A stretch of 64,000 bases of DNA, taken from Absicoccus porci. Lineage in GTDB: Bacteria; Bacillota_I; Bacilli_A; Erysipelotrichales; Erysipelotrichaceae. Under the pieces are notes generated by a model that was given only the letters and a program-made list of their open reading frames with translations, did not search any database and was not told the DNA's origin. Positions 37,560-46,274 of this stretch are shown here, piece after piece. Where the stretch lies: NCBI RefSeq assembly GCF_003725415.1, contig NZ_RJQC01000001.1, positions 302,773 to 366,772 on the forward strand. The letters are read 5' to 3'. The translations under genes were made by a program, and so were the position numbers. Each line of letters begins with the position of its first letter. The first letter of the stretch is position 1.

Positions 37560-37736
37560 TTATTGGTTTTTAGCATCATTGATGATCTTGTCATGCTGGT
37601 CAAGATATGAAGCAATGATGCGTTCCATTGCTTTTGTGCGAGCGAGTCCTGTCTTTTCGCAATAAGCGTCAAGTCTATTCAGTACATGCACATCCATTCT
37701 AATTGAGATCATCTTCCAATCTTTTCTTTTTTCCAT
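37560..37736 (-). CDS. Small ribbon-helix-helix regulator
   Basis: Basic 58-residue protein, MEKRKDWKMISIRMDVHVLNRLDAYCEKTGLARTKAMERIIASYL..., with the Arc/CopG strand ISIRMD and helices VLNRLDAYC and RTKAMERIIASYL. ATG 37736 follows AAAGGAA; the longer frame from 37805 would start inside the promoter and is rejected. A tandem operator lies over its -35, so it is probably autoregulated. It may be the lone antitoxin-like part of a lost pair. Confidence 0.8.
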   Translation of the reverse strand: MEKRKDWKMISIRMDVHVLNRLDAYCEKTGLARTKAMERIIASYLDQHDKIINDAKNQ

Positions 37737-37761
37737 AGTACATTCCTTTCTTTCTACTTTT

Positions 37762-37800
37762 ATTATATCATCAAATGATTGACATGTACAGACATGTATA
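37762..37800 (-). promoter_or_regulatory. Promoter and tandem operator of the ribbon-helix-helix gene
   Basis: On the minus strand TGTACA, 17 bases, TATAAT (37762-37790). GACATGTACA and GACATGTATA are adjacent direct repeats (37781-37800), each holding the palindrome ACATGT, a spacing typical for two ribbon-helix-helix dimers. Confidence 0.65.
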
Positions 37801-37872
37801 TACAAAAAGATAAAATATTTTTATTTTTTCGCATCAAAAAAGTCTAAAAACCGGTGAATTGTTCAAAATGCG

Positions 37873-37980
37873 ATGGTTAAAGCGTATCAACAACTTGAAA
37901 AAAATCTATCACCCGATTTTTTGACTATAGCTAGAAAAGAAAAATTTTCTTGGCAAATTTGCCGGGAAGTGATAAAATAA
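37873..37980 (+). pseudogene. Short protein-like frame, possible gene remnant
   Basis: The frame MVKAYQQLEKNLSPDFLTIARKEKFSWQICREVIK-stop (35 codons) looks like a real protein C-terminus but has no ribosome site and a stop just upstream of the ATG. It overlaps the tracrRNA promoter. It may be the tail of a gene cut when the insert entered. No family assigned. Confidence 0.25.
37950..37978 (+). promoter_or_regulatory. tracrRNA promoter
   Basis: TTGGCA, 17 bases, TAAAAT; predicted start at 37985, exactly the first base of the anti-repeat. Confidence 0.75.
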
Positions 37981-37984
37981 AATC

Positions 37985-38074
37985 GATCAAATAATACGAA
38001 TTAATGGAATGTGGAAGAATAAGATTAATTCGAAAACTATCAGGAGTAGCTAATAGTGGCTACTCCATTTTTTT
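37985..38074 (+). ncRNA. tracrRNA of the type II-A system
   Basis: Pairs with the CRISPR repeat to let RNase III and Cas9 mature and use crRNAs. The first 36 bases (37985-38020) match the reverse complement of the repeat at 29 positions, starting GATCAAATAATAC and including AATGG and AAGAA; the mismatches cluster as a central bulge, as usual. A tail AAGATTAATTCGAAAACTATC supplies the nexus region. It ends in a terminator, GGAGTAGC...GCTACTCC plus seven T. About 90 bases, same strand as cas1, 17 bases before cas1. Confidence 0.92.
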
Positions 38075-38091
38075 ATTTATAGGTTATTACT

Positions 38092-38991
38092 ATGAGTTGG
38101 AAAACGATAGTAATTGGTGCTGAGTGTAAAGTGTCATTGAATATGAATCGAATGAAAATTACGATGGGAGATGAATATCATAATATACCATTGACGGATC
38201 TAGACACGGTAATCTTTTCACATAATAAAACGGTTATCACAATTCCTTTGATTACAAAACTTATGGAAAATAATGTAAATATTGTTATATGTGACCAGAA
38301 AAATGATCCTGTAGGCGTATTTCAACCGTTCAATATGCATTCATTGGTATTCAAACAGTTAGATAAACAGATAAATTGGAAAATTACACGAAAGAAAAAA
38401 TTGTGGAAAAAAATTGTGGAACAAAAGATAAATTCCGAGATACAGGTGCTTCAATTGTTGAAGGTGAAAGAGGCTCCTATTGATACCCTTAAACAATATA
38501 GAAATACAATCTATAATGATGATCAAACCAATCGAGAGGGAGCAAGTGCAAGAATTTATTTTTCTGCATTATTTGGAAAAGATTTCATTAGAGGAGATCC
38601 AGATGCAATAAATTTTGCTATGAACTATGGATATAAAATCGTCGCCAGTTATATTTCTAAATGTATTGTATCAAGAGGATTGATTACACAATTAGGTATT
38701 CATCATAAAGGTGAATCCAATGCATTTAATCTAGTTTATGATTTTATAGAACCATTTCGAGCAATCATAGATGCATGGGTTGCTGTAAATATTACAAATG
38801 ATTTCACGATTGTGCAAAAACAAGAAATTATAGAAATATTGCAATGTAAGATATTTATCAATAACAAGTGGTTTCGATTAAATGATGCCATCGAAGACAT
38901 GGTTGATGCATACATTGGTTTTTTAAATTATACTTCGGATCAATTGCTATTCTTTGATCTGAGTAAAGGTATTCTTTTTGATGATGAATAA
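38092..38991 (+). CDS. cas1: CRISPR integrase Cas1 (type II)
   Basis: Spacer-integration nuclease of 299 residues, the usual size for type II. Catalytic Glu is in NREGASARIYFSALFG (about 149), the His in QLGIHHKGESNAFNLVYDFIEPFR, and the last acidic residue in the same stretch. MSWKTIVIGAECKVSLN is the typical N-terminal start. It follows the tracrRNA terminator, so expression would come from readthrough or a weak internal promoter. It overlaps cas2 by 11 bases. Now separated from cas9 by the 9-kb insert. Confidence 0.96.
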   Translation: MSWKTIVIGAECKVSLNMNRMKITMGDEYHNIPLTDLDTVIFSHNKTVITIPLITKLMENNVNIVICDQKNDPVGVFQPFNMHSLVFKQLDKQINWKITRKKKLWKKIVEQKINSEIQVLQLLKVKEAPIDTLKQYRNTIYNDDQTNREGASARIYFSALFGKDFIRGDPDAINFAMNYGYKIVASYISKCIVSRGLITQLGIHHKGESNAFNLVYDFIEPFRAIIDAWVAVNITNDFTIVQKQEIIEILQCKIFINNKWFRLNDAIEDMVDAYIGFLNYTSDQLLFFDLSKGILFDDE

Positions 38992-39334
38992 TTTTCGATT
39001 TATGAGATTATTAATATTTTTTGACTTACCAGTCAAGACGAAACCACAAATAAAACAATATCGTGAATTTATTAAATATCTTAAGAATGATGGATTTATC
39101 CGCGTTCAATATTCAGTATATGCGAAATTATGTATTAACAAAGATTGTGCACAAACTATTTCCAAAAGAATTCGACTGAACGCACCAGCGGAAGGTGATA
39201 TTCGATATATGATCATATCCGAATTGCAATATCAACACATAACAAATATAAATAATACGCATAATCTTGATGAAAACATCACTACTGCTGATAGGACACT
39301 CATAATAGGAGGATTAAATAATGAAGATTCTTAA
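38981..39334 (+). CDS. cas2: CRISPR adaptation protein Cas2
   Basis: Small ferredoxin-fold partner of Cas1 in the integration complex, 117 residues. RLLIFFDLPVKTKPQIKQYREFIKYLKNDGFIRVQYSVYAKL is the family core, with the conserved Asp of FFDLP. Start chosen at ATG 38981, with AAAGG upstream; 38984 and 39002 are alternatives. Overlaps cas1 and the next gene, so the three are translationally coupled. C-terminal tail after residue 90 is longer than in minimal Cas2 proteins. Confidence 0.95.
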   Translation: MMNNFRFMRLLIFFDLPVKTKPQIKQYREFIKYLKNDGFIRVQYSVYAKLCINKDCAQTISKRIRLNAPAEGDIRYMIISELQYQHITNINNTHNLDENITTADRTLIIGGLNNEDS

Positions 39335-40208
39335 TGGTTTGACAGGACATGTGTTTGTACTGCCGTTGGAGTCAGATGTAAACATTATAGCAACTCAAAA
39401 TAATAAAGATGAGATGCTTTCTTGTTTAATTCAAGCAACTAATGCAAAAAGAAAATTGAAAGATTTGAAATTAGAAACAAATGATGGAGAACCCCTTGAA
39501 TTAAAATTATCTCTAATCTATTTTCCATATAGTTCCACAAATATAGAAGCAAATTTGAACTTTAAAGCAAAGTCACAATTTTCTATAGAGCTGTCTGATT
39601 TTATTTCTCAAAATCCAGAAAAATTTCTTTCAATTGAAACCATACGTAATGGTATACATGATTTAAAAACAGATTCTGGTATTTATTCTTTTGAAAGAAT
39701 TTTAACAACAGGATTAAATCATCATGTTTTTTTAGAGCTAAATGATTTTAAGATTGAATCTATTCTTGGAATGATGCAAATTGAGGATGATCAACTAACA
39801 TTGAGTGAGAAATATGTGATGTTGTATAACTTAGAATTATTTGTTCATAGAAATGAATTAAAAATCGTTTATATTGATTTTCCAGTTGATGATGAAACAA
39901 TTTATTGGATTGGTTGTCAAAGAAATGATGATACTATTTTTTTGATTGATAATGAAAGTATTAATGCAGATAATCTAATAAACCTCCTACCATGTAATTT
40001 TATTAAACTATCTTCTGTCGATTTTAAAGAAGACTATGAAATTGAGAGTCATGATATTCAATCCGTGTCCTACTTATTTCATGACTATATTCTCAATAAT
40101 ATTAACCAACAAACAGAAAAAAATATTCGATTCTTAAACCAATTTAGAGATAAAAATACAACTTTTTTGCTAAAATTCAATGACATAAAATACGCTGAAG
40201 TCCTATAA
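39321..40208 (+). CDS. csn2: Fourth adaptation gene, divergent Csn2-like
   Basis: Protein of 295 residues in the csn2 position (after cas2, before the array). Canonical Csn2 is a roughly 220-residue DNA-end-binding ring protein. This one is longer and the only similarity I can point to is the order of secondary structure and the late hydrophobic strands (NELKIVYIDFPVD, DDTIFLIDN, NFIKLSSVDF). No P-loop is visible. It overlaps cas2 by 14 bases with ribosome site ATAGGAGG, so it is part of the module. Named by position; it may be a distinct Csn2 subfamily or a replacement. Confidence 0.6.
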   Translation: MKILNGLTGHVFVLPLESDVNIIATQNNKDEMLSCLIQATNAKRKLKDLKLETNDGEPLELKLSLIYFPYSSTNIEANLNFKAKSQFSIELSDFISQNPEKFLSIETIRNGIHDLKTDSGIYSFERILTTGLNHHVFLELNDFKIESILGMMQIEDDQLTLSEKYVMLYNLELFVHRNELKIVYIDFPVDDETIYWIGCQRNDDTIFLIDNESINADNLINLLPCNFIKLSSVDFKEDYEIESHDIQSVSYLFHDYILNNINQQTEKNIRFLNQFRDKNTTFLLKFNDIKYAEVL

Positions 40209-40209
40209 A
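40180..40209 (+). promoter_or_regulatory. CRISPR array promoter over the csn2 stop codon
   Basis: ATGACA, 18 bases, TATAAA. The -10 covers the csn2 stop codon; transcripts would start near 40217 and leave a leader of only about 25 bases before repeat 1. The plus-strand direction agrees with the degenerate last repeat at the far end. Confidence 0.6.
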
Positions 40210-40242
40210 TAAGGCACATTATGTGATAGAATAAGCTCAGAT

Positions 40243-41334
40243 GTTCTTGAGCATCCCATTTATTGGTATTATTTGATCTTCGATCATCGAGGATAAAGAG
40301 ACCGAGCGGTTCTTGAGCATCCCATTTATTGGTATTATTTGATCCCGACCGGATAAGTATATCCAGTGGAATCCGTTCTTGAGCATCCCATTTATTGGTA
40401 TTATTTGATCTCTTCACATGGAGATTCCTTTTTCTGTTAAGTTCTTGAGCATCCCATTTATTGGTATTATTTGATCCCTTGGTGCTCATGTTGATGATGG
40501 CATGCTGGTTCTTGAGCATCCCATTTATTGGTATTATTTGATCCAACATCGTTGTAATTGACCCCCTCGGAATGTTCTTGAGCATCCCATTTATTGGTAT
40601 TATTTGATCGAAAATTCTATAAATTCGGATAAAGATTTTGTTCTTGAGCATCCCATTTATTGGTATTATTTGATCGGCAATATATGGATACAATGAAAGC
40701 ACGCTGTTCTTGAGCATCCCATTTATTGGTATTATTTGATCACACCAACCTCATTGATGAGCTGAGACTCGGTTCTTGAGCATCCCATTTATTGGTATTA
40801 TTTGATCTTCTTGCCCTTTTTTTGTGCTTCCTAGCCAGTTCTTGAGCATCCCATTTATTGGTATTATTTGATCCGCAACGGCACGTATTTCTGAAATTGT
40901 AGGGTTCTTGAGCATCCCATTTATTGGTATTATTTGATCAATGACATGTCTATGAGTGCTACGTACACGGTTCTTGAGCATCCCATTTATTGGTATTATT
41001 TGATCACAGACCTGGCCAATGGAACGCTGCGTCCTGTTCTTGAGCATCCCATTTATTGGTATTATTTGATCCTCAGGATGCACTTCATTATGGCATGAGT
41101 TGTTCTTGAGCATCCCATTTATTGGTATTATTTGATCCCATTGCTATTGATGGCAATCAGATTATCAGTTCTTGAGCATCCCATTTATTGGTATTATTTG
41201 ATCAAACATGGCTAAGAGGTATAACCTTATTAGTTCTTGAGCATCCCATTTATTGGTATTATTTGATCTAAAAAGACAAAAGATCATAGATGGTATTTGT
41301 TCTTGAGCATCCCATTTATTGGTATTATTAGATT
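40243..41334 (+). CRISPR. CRISPR array, 17 repeats and 16 spacers
   Basis: A 36-base repeat starting GTTCTTGAGCATCCCATTT and ending GGTATTATTTGATC occurs 17 times from 40243. Spacers are 30 bases except spacer 4 (31) and spacer 15 (29). Repeats 1-16 are identical; the last (41299-41334) has changes near its 3' end (ATTAGATT), which marks the old, distal end. So the leader and newest spacers are on the csn2 side. No spacer match elsewhere in this window was noticed by eye. The plus strand is the crRNA strand since its complement pairs with the tracrRNA. Confidence 0.98.
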
Positions 41335-41431
41335 ATGACTTGAGCAGGTGAATTATCAGCATAAATTAATTTTATATCATTTAATGTTTATTTATCTTAT
41401 ACAGATGTTTTTAAAAATGATACTTTTTTAG

Positions 41432-41460
41432 TTGACAATTCATCATTCTTCTTGTTAAAG
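41432..41460 (+). promoter_or_regulatory. pflB: Promoter of the pfl operon
   Basis: TTGACA, 17 bases, TTAAAG; the transcript would begin just before the riboswitch. Confidence 0.6.
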
Positions 41461-41470
41461 TGTCATTGTA

Positions 41471-41567
41471 CTTATACGACTGACGGAATTGTGGAGCTTA
41501 CCACGTGAAGTATAAGAGATTATAGCCGACCGTCTGGGCAATTTTGTCTGGAGGTACGGCTTTTTTT
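41471..41567 (+). promoter_or_regulatory. ZTP riboswitch (pfl motif) with terminator
   Basis: The leader has the two conserved blocks of the pfl/ZTP aptamer: GACTGACGGAA...GTGGA-ACCAC-TGAAGTATAA and GCCGACCGTCTGGGCA, in the right order and spacing. It senses ZTP/ZMP, the alarmone of 10-formyl-tetrahydrofolate shortage. The 3' aptamer strand AGCCGACC can instead pair with GGTACGGCT followed by seven T (41524-41567), an intrinsic terminator. Binding of ZTP should therefore permit readthrough into pflB, giving formate for one-carbon metabolism. Confidence 0.95.
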
Positions 41568-41613
41568 GTATCTCTGGGAAGAAAGGAGTATATGAGTTGA
41601 CAGTGGAATTGTT

Positions 41614-41633
41614 ATAAGTTAGTCTTAACTTAT
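41614..41633 (+). promoter_or_regulatory. Dyad in the pflB leader
   Basis: ATAAGTTA-GTCT-TAACTTAT, a perfect 8-bp dyad between the riboswitch terminator and the pflB ribosome site. Possible operator or RNA hairpin. Confidence 0.4.
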
Positions 41634-41662
41634 CAATAATGTTCTATTCAAGGAGGTACAAT

Positions 41663-43900
41663 ATGAGAACAGAATGGAATGGATTTACCGGAACAAAATG
41701 GCAATCAGAAGTCAATGTTCGTGATTTTATTCAAAATAACTACACACCCTATAATGGGGATGAATCTTTTTTAGAAGGCCCTACTTCAGCAACTTCACAA
41801 TTATGGTCTGAACTACAAGCTCTACAAAAAGAAGAACGAGCCAATAAAGGTGTTTTAGACATGGAAACAGATGTTGTTTCTTCCATCACCGCGTATCCAG
41901 CTGCGTATATGGATAAATCTTTAGAAAAGATCGTTGGTCTACAAACGGATAAACCACTAAAACGTGCCTTTATGCCATATGGCGGTATTCGTATGAGTGA
42001 AGAAGCTTGTACGACTTATGGATATAAGCCAAGTGATAAGTTACATGAAATCTTCACCAAATATCATAAAACACATAATGATGCGGTTTTCCAAGCGTAT
42101 ACACCGGAAATGAAATTATGTCGACATAATAAGATTCTTACCGGTCTTCCTGATACGTATGGTCGTGGTCGTATTGTGGGTGACTATCGACGTGTTGCCT
42201 TGTATGGTATTGATTTCTTGATTGAAGAGAAGAAGAAAGATCTTGCTCGTTGTGGCGCAGGTAATATGATCGATACCGTCATTCGTCAACGAGAAGAATT
42301 AGCGGATCAAATTCAATCTCTAAAAGATATGAAGACAATGGCTGCCGATTATGGATTTGATATTTCCGTACCAGCAAAAAATGGCTTGGAAGCAGCTCAA
42401 TGGTTATATTTTGCGTATCTAGCTGCCATTAAGACACAGAATGGTGCAGCTATGAGTGTGGGTCGTATCTCTACTTTCTTAGATATTTATTTCGAAAGAG
42501 ATCTTGAAAATGGTACATTCACCGAATCTGAAATTCAAGAAATTGTCGATCATATGACCATGAAATTCCGTATGGTAAAATTTGCGAGAATTCCTAGTTA
42601 TAATCAATTATTCTCTGGGGATCCAGTTTGGGCAACATTGGATGTGGCAGGTCTTGGCCAAGATGGCAGAAGCCAAGTTACCAAAACTTGTTTCCGATTC
42701 TTGCATACCTTAGAAAATATGGGACCAAGTCCAGAACCAAACTTGACTGTTTTATATTCTTCACGCTTGCCAGAACCTTTCAAGAAATATGCAGCAAAGA
42801 TCTCCGTTTTAACAAGCTCTATTCAATATGAGAACGATGATGTCATGCGACCTATCTGGGGTGATGACTACAGTGTATGCTGCTGCGTATCCGCTACTCA
42901 AACTGGAAAAGAAATGCAGTTATTCGGAGCGCGTGCCAATTTAGCAAAATGTTTATTGTATGCGATCAATGGTGGTGTGGATGAAAAGACCGGCATGCAA
43001 GTAGGACCGGAATATCAACCAATCACTAGTGAATATTTAGATTACGATGAAGTGATGCATAAATACGATCTAATGATGGATTGGCTAGCTAAAGTCTATG
43101 TCAATACCTTGAATTTGATTCATTATATGCATGATAAATATTATTATGAAGCCGCACAAATGGCTTTGATCGATACCGATGTACGACGCACGTTTGCGAC
43201 CGGTATTGCTGGCTTTAGTCATGTCGTTGATAGTTTAAGTGCTATCAAATATGCCAAAGTCAAAGCCATTCGTGATGACAAGGGAATTGCGAAAGACTTT
43301 GTGATCGAAGGGGATTTCCCACGTTATGGTAACGATGATGATCGTGCCGATGATATTGCGGTATGGTTGTTGAAGACATTCATGAATAAAATTCGTCAAT
43401 ACCATACGTATCGAGATAGTGAACCAACTACATCGATCTTGACGATCACTTCCAATGTCGTTTATGGAAAAGCAACGGGTACTTTACCAGATGGACGTAA
43501 AGCTGGCCAACCATTATCACCAGGTGCCAATCCTTCCTATGGAGCTGAAAAGAATGGCTTGTTGGCTTCATTGAACTCGGTGGCAAAAGTGCCATATGAA
43601 TATGCATTGGATGGTATTTCCAATACGCAAACCATCAATCCAGGTGCACTGGGTCATAGCGATGAAGAGCGTGCTGATAATTTAGTCCATGTGTTAGATG
43701 GTTATTTTGATCAAGGAGCACATCATTTGAATGTGAATGTATTTGGTGTTGAAAAATTAAAAGATGCGATGGAACATCCAGAAAAAGAAGAATATCAAAA
43801 CTTCACGATTCGCGTTTCGGGTTATGCCGTCAAGTTTATTGATTTGACACGCGAACAACAATTGGATGTCATTTCTAGGACGTGTCATGAATCACTATAA
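41663..43900 (+). CDS. pflB: Formate C-acetyltransferase (pyruvate formate-lyase)
   Basis: Glycyl-radical enzyme of 745 residues splitting pyruvate with CoA into acetyl-CoA and formate. The active-site cysteine pair is in [35 protein letters not shown], and the radical glycine is in [17 protein letters not shown] near the C-terminus. ATG 41663 follows AAGGAGG; the upstream ATG at 41639 lacks a site. Strict anaerobic use expected. The ZTP riboswitch in its leader ties it to folate one-carbon supply. Overlaps pflA. Confidence 0.97.
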   Translation: MRTEWNGFTGTKWQSEVNVRDFIQNNYTPYNGDESFLEGPTSATSQLWSELQALQKEERANKGVLDMETDVVSSITAYPAAYMDKSLEKIVGLQTDKPLKRAFMPYGGIRMSEEACTTYGYKPSDKLHEIFTKYHKTHNDAVFQAYTPEMKLCRHNKILTGLPDTYGRGRIVGDYRRVALYGIDFLIEEKKKDLARCGAGNMIDTVIRQREELADQIQSLKDMKTMAADYGFDISVPAKNGLEAAQWLYFAYLAAIKTQNGAAMSVGRISTFLDIYFERDLENGTFTESEIQEIVDHMTMKFRMVKFARIPSYNQLFSGDPVWATLDVAGLGQDGRSQVTKTCFRFLHTLENMGPSPEPNLTVLYSSRLPEPFKKYAAKISVLTSSIQYENDDVMRPIWGDDYSVCCCVSATQTGKEMQLFGARANLAKCLLYAINGGVDEKTGMQVGPEYQPITSEYLDYDEVMHKYDLMMDWLAKVYVNTLNLIHYMHDKYYYEAAQMALIDTDVRRTFATGIAGFSHVVDSLSAIKYAKVKAIRDDKGIAKDFVIEGDFPRYGNDDDRADDIAVWLLKTFMNKIRQYHTYRDSEPTTSILTITSNVVYGKATGTLPDGRKAGQPLSPGANPSYGAEKNGLLASLNSVAKVPYEYALDGISNTQTINPGALGHSDEERADNLVHVLDGYFDQGAHHLNVNVFGVEKLKDAMEHPEKEEYQNFTIRVSGYAVKFIDLTREQQLDVISRTCHESL

Positions 43901-44624
43901 GGGAAGCATTCATTCGATTGAAACTTTTGGTTCGGTCGATGGACCAGGTGTTCGCTATGTGATCTTTATGCAAGGTTGCCATATGCGTTGTCAGTTTTGT
44001 CACAATGCGGATACATGGAAAGAAATGCCACCAACTCAATTGGCTTCGGATGTCTTAAAAAAAGCATTACGATATCGTCCTTATTGGAAAGAAGGGGGCG
44101 GTATTACCGTAAGTGGTGGTGAACCCCTCCTCCAAATTGATTTTCTGATTGAACTTTTCACTCTTGCTAAACAAGCAGGTGTTCACACAGCACTGGATAC
44201 TTGTGGACAACCATTCACAAAAGAAGCACCATTCTTTTCAAAGCTTGAACAATTGATGAAAGTGACCGATTTGGTTTTATTGGACATCAAACAAATCGAT
44301 GAATCAAAACACAAAACGCTGACCGGATGGACCAACACCAACATCTTGGAATTTGCACGATATTTAGATGCCATCCATAAACCCGTTTGGATCCGCCATG
44401 TTACGGTTCCTGGTATCAATGATAGCGATGATGAATTGAAACGATTGGATGCGTTCTTGTCCTCCTTACACAATATAGAACGCATAGAAGTATTGCCCTA
44501 CCATACATTGGGTGCCTATAAATGGAAACAACTAGGTATGGATTATCCTTTGGAAGGCATAGAGCCACCGAGTCAAAAACAAATTCAACATGTGAATGAA
44601 ATGTTACACACACAAAAGCGATGA
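43887..44624 (+). CDS. pflA: Pyruvate formate-lyase activating enzyme
   Basis: Radical-SAM enzyme of 245 residues that installs the glycyl radical on PflB. The 4Fe-4S site is CHMRCQFC (CxxxCxxC) and SAM contacts include [27 protein letters not shown] is the family hallmark. Start ATG 43887 ([10 protein letters not shown]) is preferred; it overlaps the end of pflB by 14 bases with AGGACG before it. Ends in a terminator that contains its stop codon. Confidence 0.96.
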   Translation: MNHYKGSIHSIETFGSVDGPGVRYVIFMQGCHMRCQFCHNADTWKEMPPTQLASDVLKKALRYRPYWKEGGGITVSGGEPLLQIDFLIELFTLAKQAGVHTALDTCGQPFTKEAPFFSKLEQLMKVTDLVLLDIKQIDESKHKTLTGWTNTNILEFARYLDAIHKPVWIRHVTVPGINDSDDELKRLDAFLSSLHNIERIEVLPYHTLGAYKWKQLGMDYPLEGIEPPSQKQIQHVNEMLHTQKR

Positions 44625-44640
44625 ATCTTCATCGCTTTTT
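44615..44640 (+). terminator. pflBA terminator
   Basis: AAGCGATGA-ATCT-TCATCGCTT followed by T residues; includes the pflA stop. Confidence 0.85.
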
Positions 44641-44679
44641 ACTTATTTATGTTAGAATGATAAACAATGAGGTGAGAGT

Positions 44680-45534
44680 ATGTATCAAAAAATGGGACTT
44701 GTTGTAGAAGGTGGTGGCACCAAAGCAGCCTATACAGCAGGTGTTTTAAAAGCATTTTTACAAGAAAAAATATATATACCATATACAGTTGGAATTTCTG
44801 CCGGTTGTGAGATGCTCGCAAACTATGTATCTAGACAACCCTATCGTTTAGAAGTTTCCGGTGTGGAAGCAACCAGTCAGCCCATGGTCTTTGGTTTAAA
44901 AGCCTATCGAAAAGAAGGCTCATTATATGGTTTGGAAACCACCAATGCCTTCATTGAGTCCAAAGAAAAATTAGATCTTGAAAAATTTTGGTCTTCTTCT
45001 TCCAAGATGGATTTTGGTCTATATAATTTAGATACTCATCAAGTCGAATACTTTGATAAAAGCCATTTGGATGAGTCACAAACTTTGATGATTGCTAGTT
45101 GTGCTTTATTGCTTTTGGCACATCCTTATGAATTTGAAGGCCAACGTTATATGGATGCGGGTCTTCGTGACATGATCAGTATCGAACAAAGTCTGCGCCA
45201 AGGCAACGATCGGCATATCGTGATTTCCACCAAAGAAATTGGGTATGTTCGTAAACCAGCACCAAAATGGCAATTACGACTGGCTAAACATGTCTATCAT
45301 GACGATGTGATCGTGGAAGATCTAAAAAATCGTCATCTTCGTTATAAGGAACAATGGGATAAAGTCGATCAATTGGAAAGAGAAGGAAAAGCCATGGTCT
45401 TGCGTCCGCATAAAGATCTCGGTGTGACACGGTATACCACATCTGAAAAAAAATTACGTCCTTGGTTCCAATTGGGATTTGATGAAACGATGGAACGCAT
45501 GGACAAGATCAAAGCGTTCTGTGAAGTCGAATGA
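44680..45534 (+). CDS. Patatin-like phospholipase
   Basis: Protein of 284 residues. Oxyanion loop EGGGTKAAYTAGVL near the start, nucleophile motif GISAG (about 46-50) and the DGA-type Asp in YMDAGLRDM (about 165) make the Ser-Asp dyad. Similar to the RssA/YjjU group acting on membrane lipids. AGGTGAG ribosome site. It overlaps the HAD gene by ATGA, starting a three-gene run with the epimerase. Confidence 0.9.
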   Translation: MYQKMGLVVEGGGTKAAYTAGVLKAFLQEKIYIPYTVGISAGCEMLANYVSRQPYRLEVSGVEATSQPMVFGLKAYRKEGSLYGLETTNAFIESKEKLDLEKFWSSSSKMDFGLYNLDTHQVEYFDKSHLDESQTLMIASCALLLLAHPYEFEGQRYMDAGLRDMISIEQSLRQGNDRHIVISTKEIGYVRKPAPKWQLRLAKHVYHDDVIVEDLKNRHLRYKEQWDKVDQLEREGKAMVLRPHKDLGVTRYTTSEKKLRPWFQLGFDETMERMDKIKAFCEVE

Positions 45535-46274
45535 AACCAGCTTGTTTCTTTGATGTAGATGGCACATTGTATGCCCATCCCTTTCATGAAGTTTCACAAG
45601 AAACGATTGGTGCTTTGCATGCATTAAAAGATCATGAATATTTTCTGGCTTTGAATACCAGTCGATCAAAAGAGGAATTAGCTCATGTGCCTAGTTCGTT
45701 AATGAATATTGGCTTTGATGCGTATATCTTGGATGGTGGCGCATCCATTTATGATCGATCCATGCATCTACGATCAGCTACACCGATTGATGACCAAATT
45801 GTTTCATCGATTGCGACATATTGTGAAAAGCAACAAATCTGTTGGCGATACAGCAGTGTTTCTGGTTCGTATTGGGGTAATTCCTATATCACATCGTATA
45901 TGAAAGAGGCGTATTGGCAATTATATTTTCTGCGCATGGATGTTAAACCATGGAATGGCGAAACCGTCTTCAATATTATGATGGAATCCAATGATCGTTC
46001 TTTAGCTTCGGATTGTACAATTACTTTATTTCCTGGCTGTATGGAAATCCGAGCAAAACAAACGGATAAATGGACAGGTATCCAACAACTTTCTTCTTTA
46101 TCGCCCATTCTATGCTTTGGAGATGGTGATAATGATGTTTGTATGCTGGAAAAAGCCGATATTGGCATTGCGATGGCCAATGCCAGCCTAGCTTGTAAGC
46201 AAGTTGCAGATGTGATTTGTGGATCAGTTCATGAATCCGGCATTGCCACATTTGTGAAGGAGTATTTAAAATGA
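45531..46274 (+). CDS. HAD-superfamily hydrolase, Cof type
   Basis: Protein of 247 residues. Motif I FFDVDGTLY, motif III Lys region, and motif IV GDGDNDVCMLEKADIGIAMANA are complete, with a C2-type cap between about 80 and 180. It would dephosphorylate sugar phosphates, nucleotides or FMN. Coupled by ATGA overlaps to the patatin before and the epimerase after, which suggests sugar-phosphate metabolism. Confidence 0.92.
   Translation: MKPACFFDVDGTLYAHPFHEVSQETIGALHALKDHEYFLALNTSRSKEELAHVPSSLMNIGFDAYILDGGASIYDRSMHLRSATPIDDQIVSSIATYCEKQQICWRYSSVSGSYWGNSYITSYMKEAYWQLYFLRMDVKPWNGETVFNIMMESNDRSLASDCTITLFPGCMEIRAKQTDKWTGIQQLSSLSPILCFGDGDNDVCMLEKADIGIAMANASLACKQVADVICGSVHESGIATFVKEYLK

Noticed and set aside
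35900..37560. Terminal inverted repeats for the IS1595-type element
   Set aside because: Both flanks were compared by eye and no convincing match was found, so only the transposase gene is annotated.
40085..41113. Two minus-strand frames of 210 and 120 residues with DQIIPINGMLKN repeats
   Set aside because: They are translations of the CRISPR repeats (66-base period divisible by three) and not genes.
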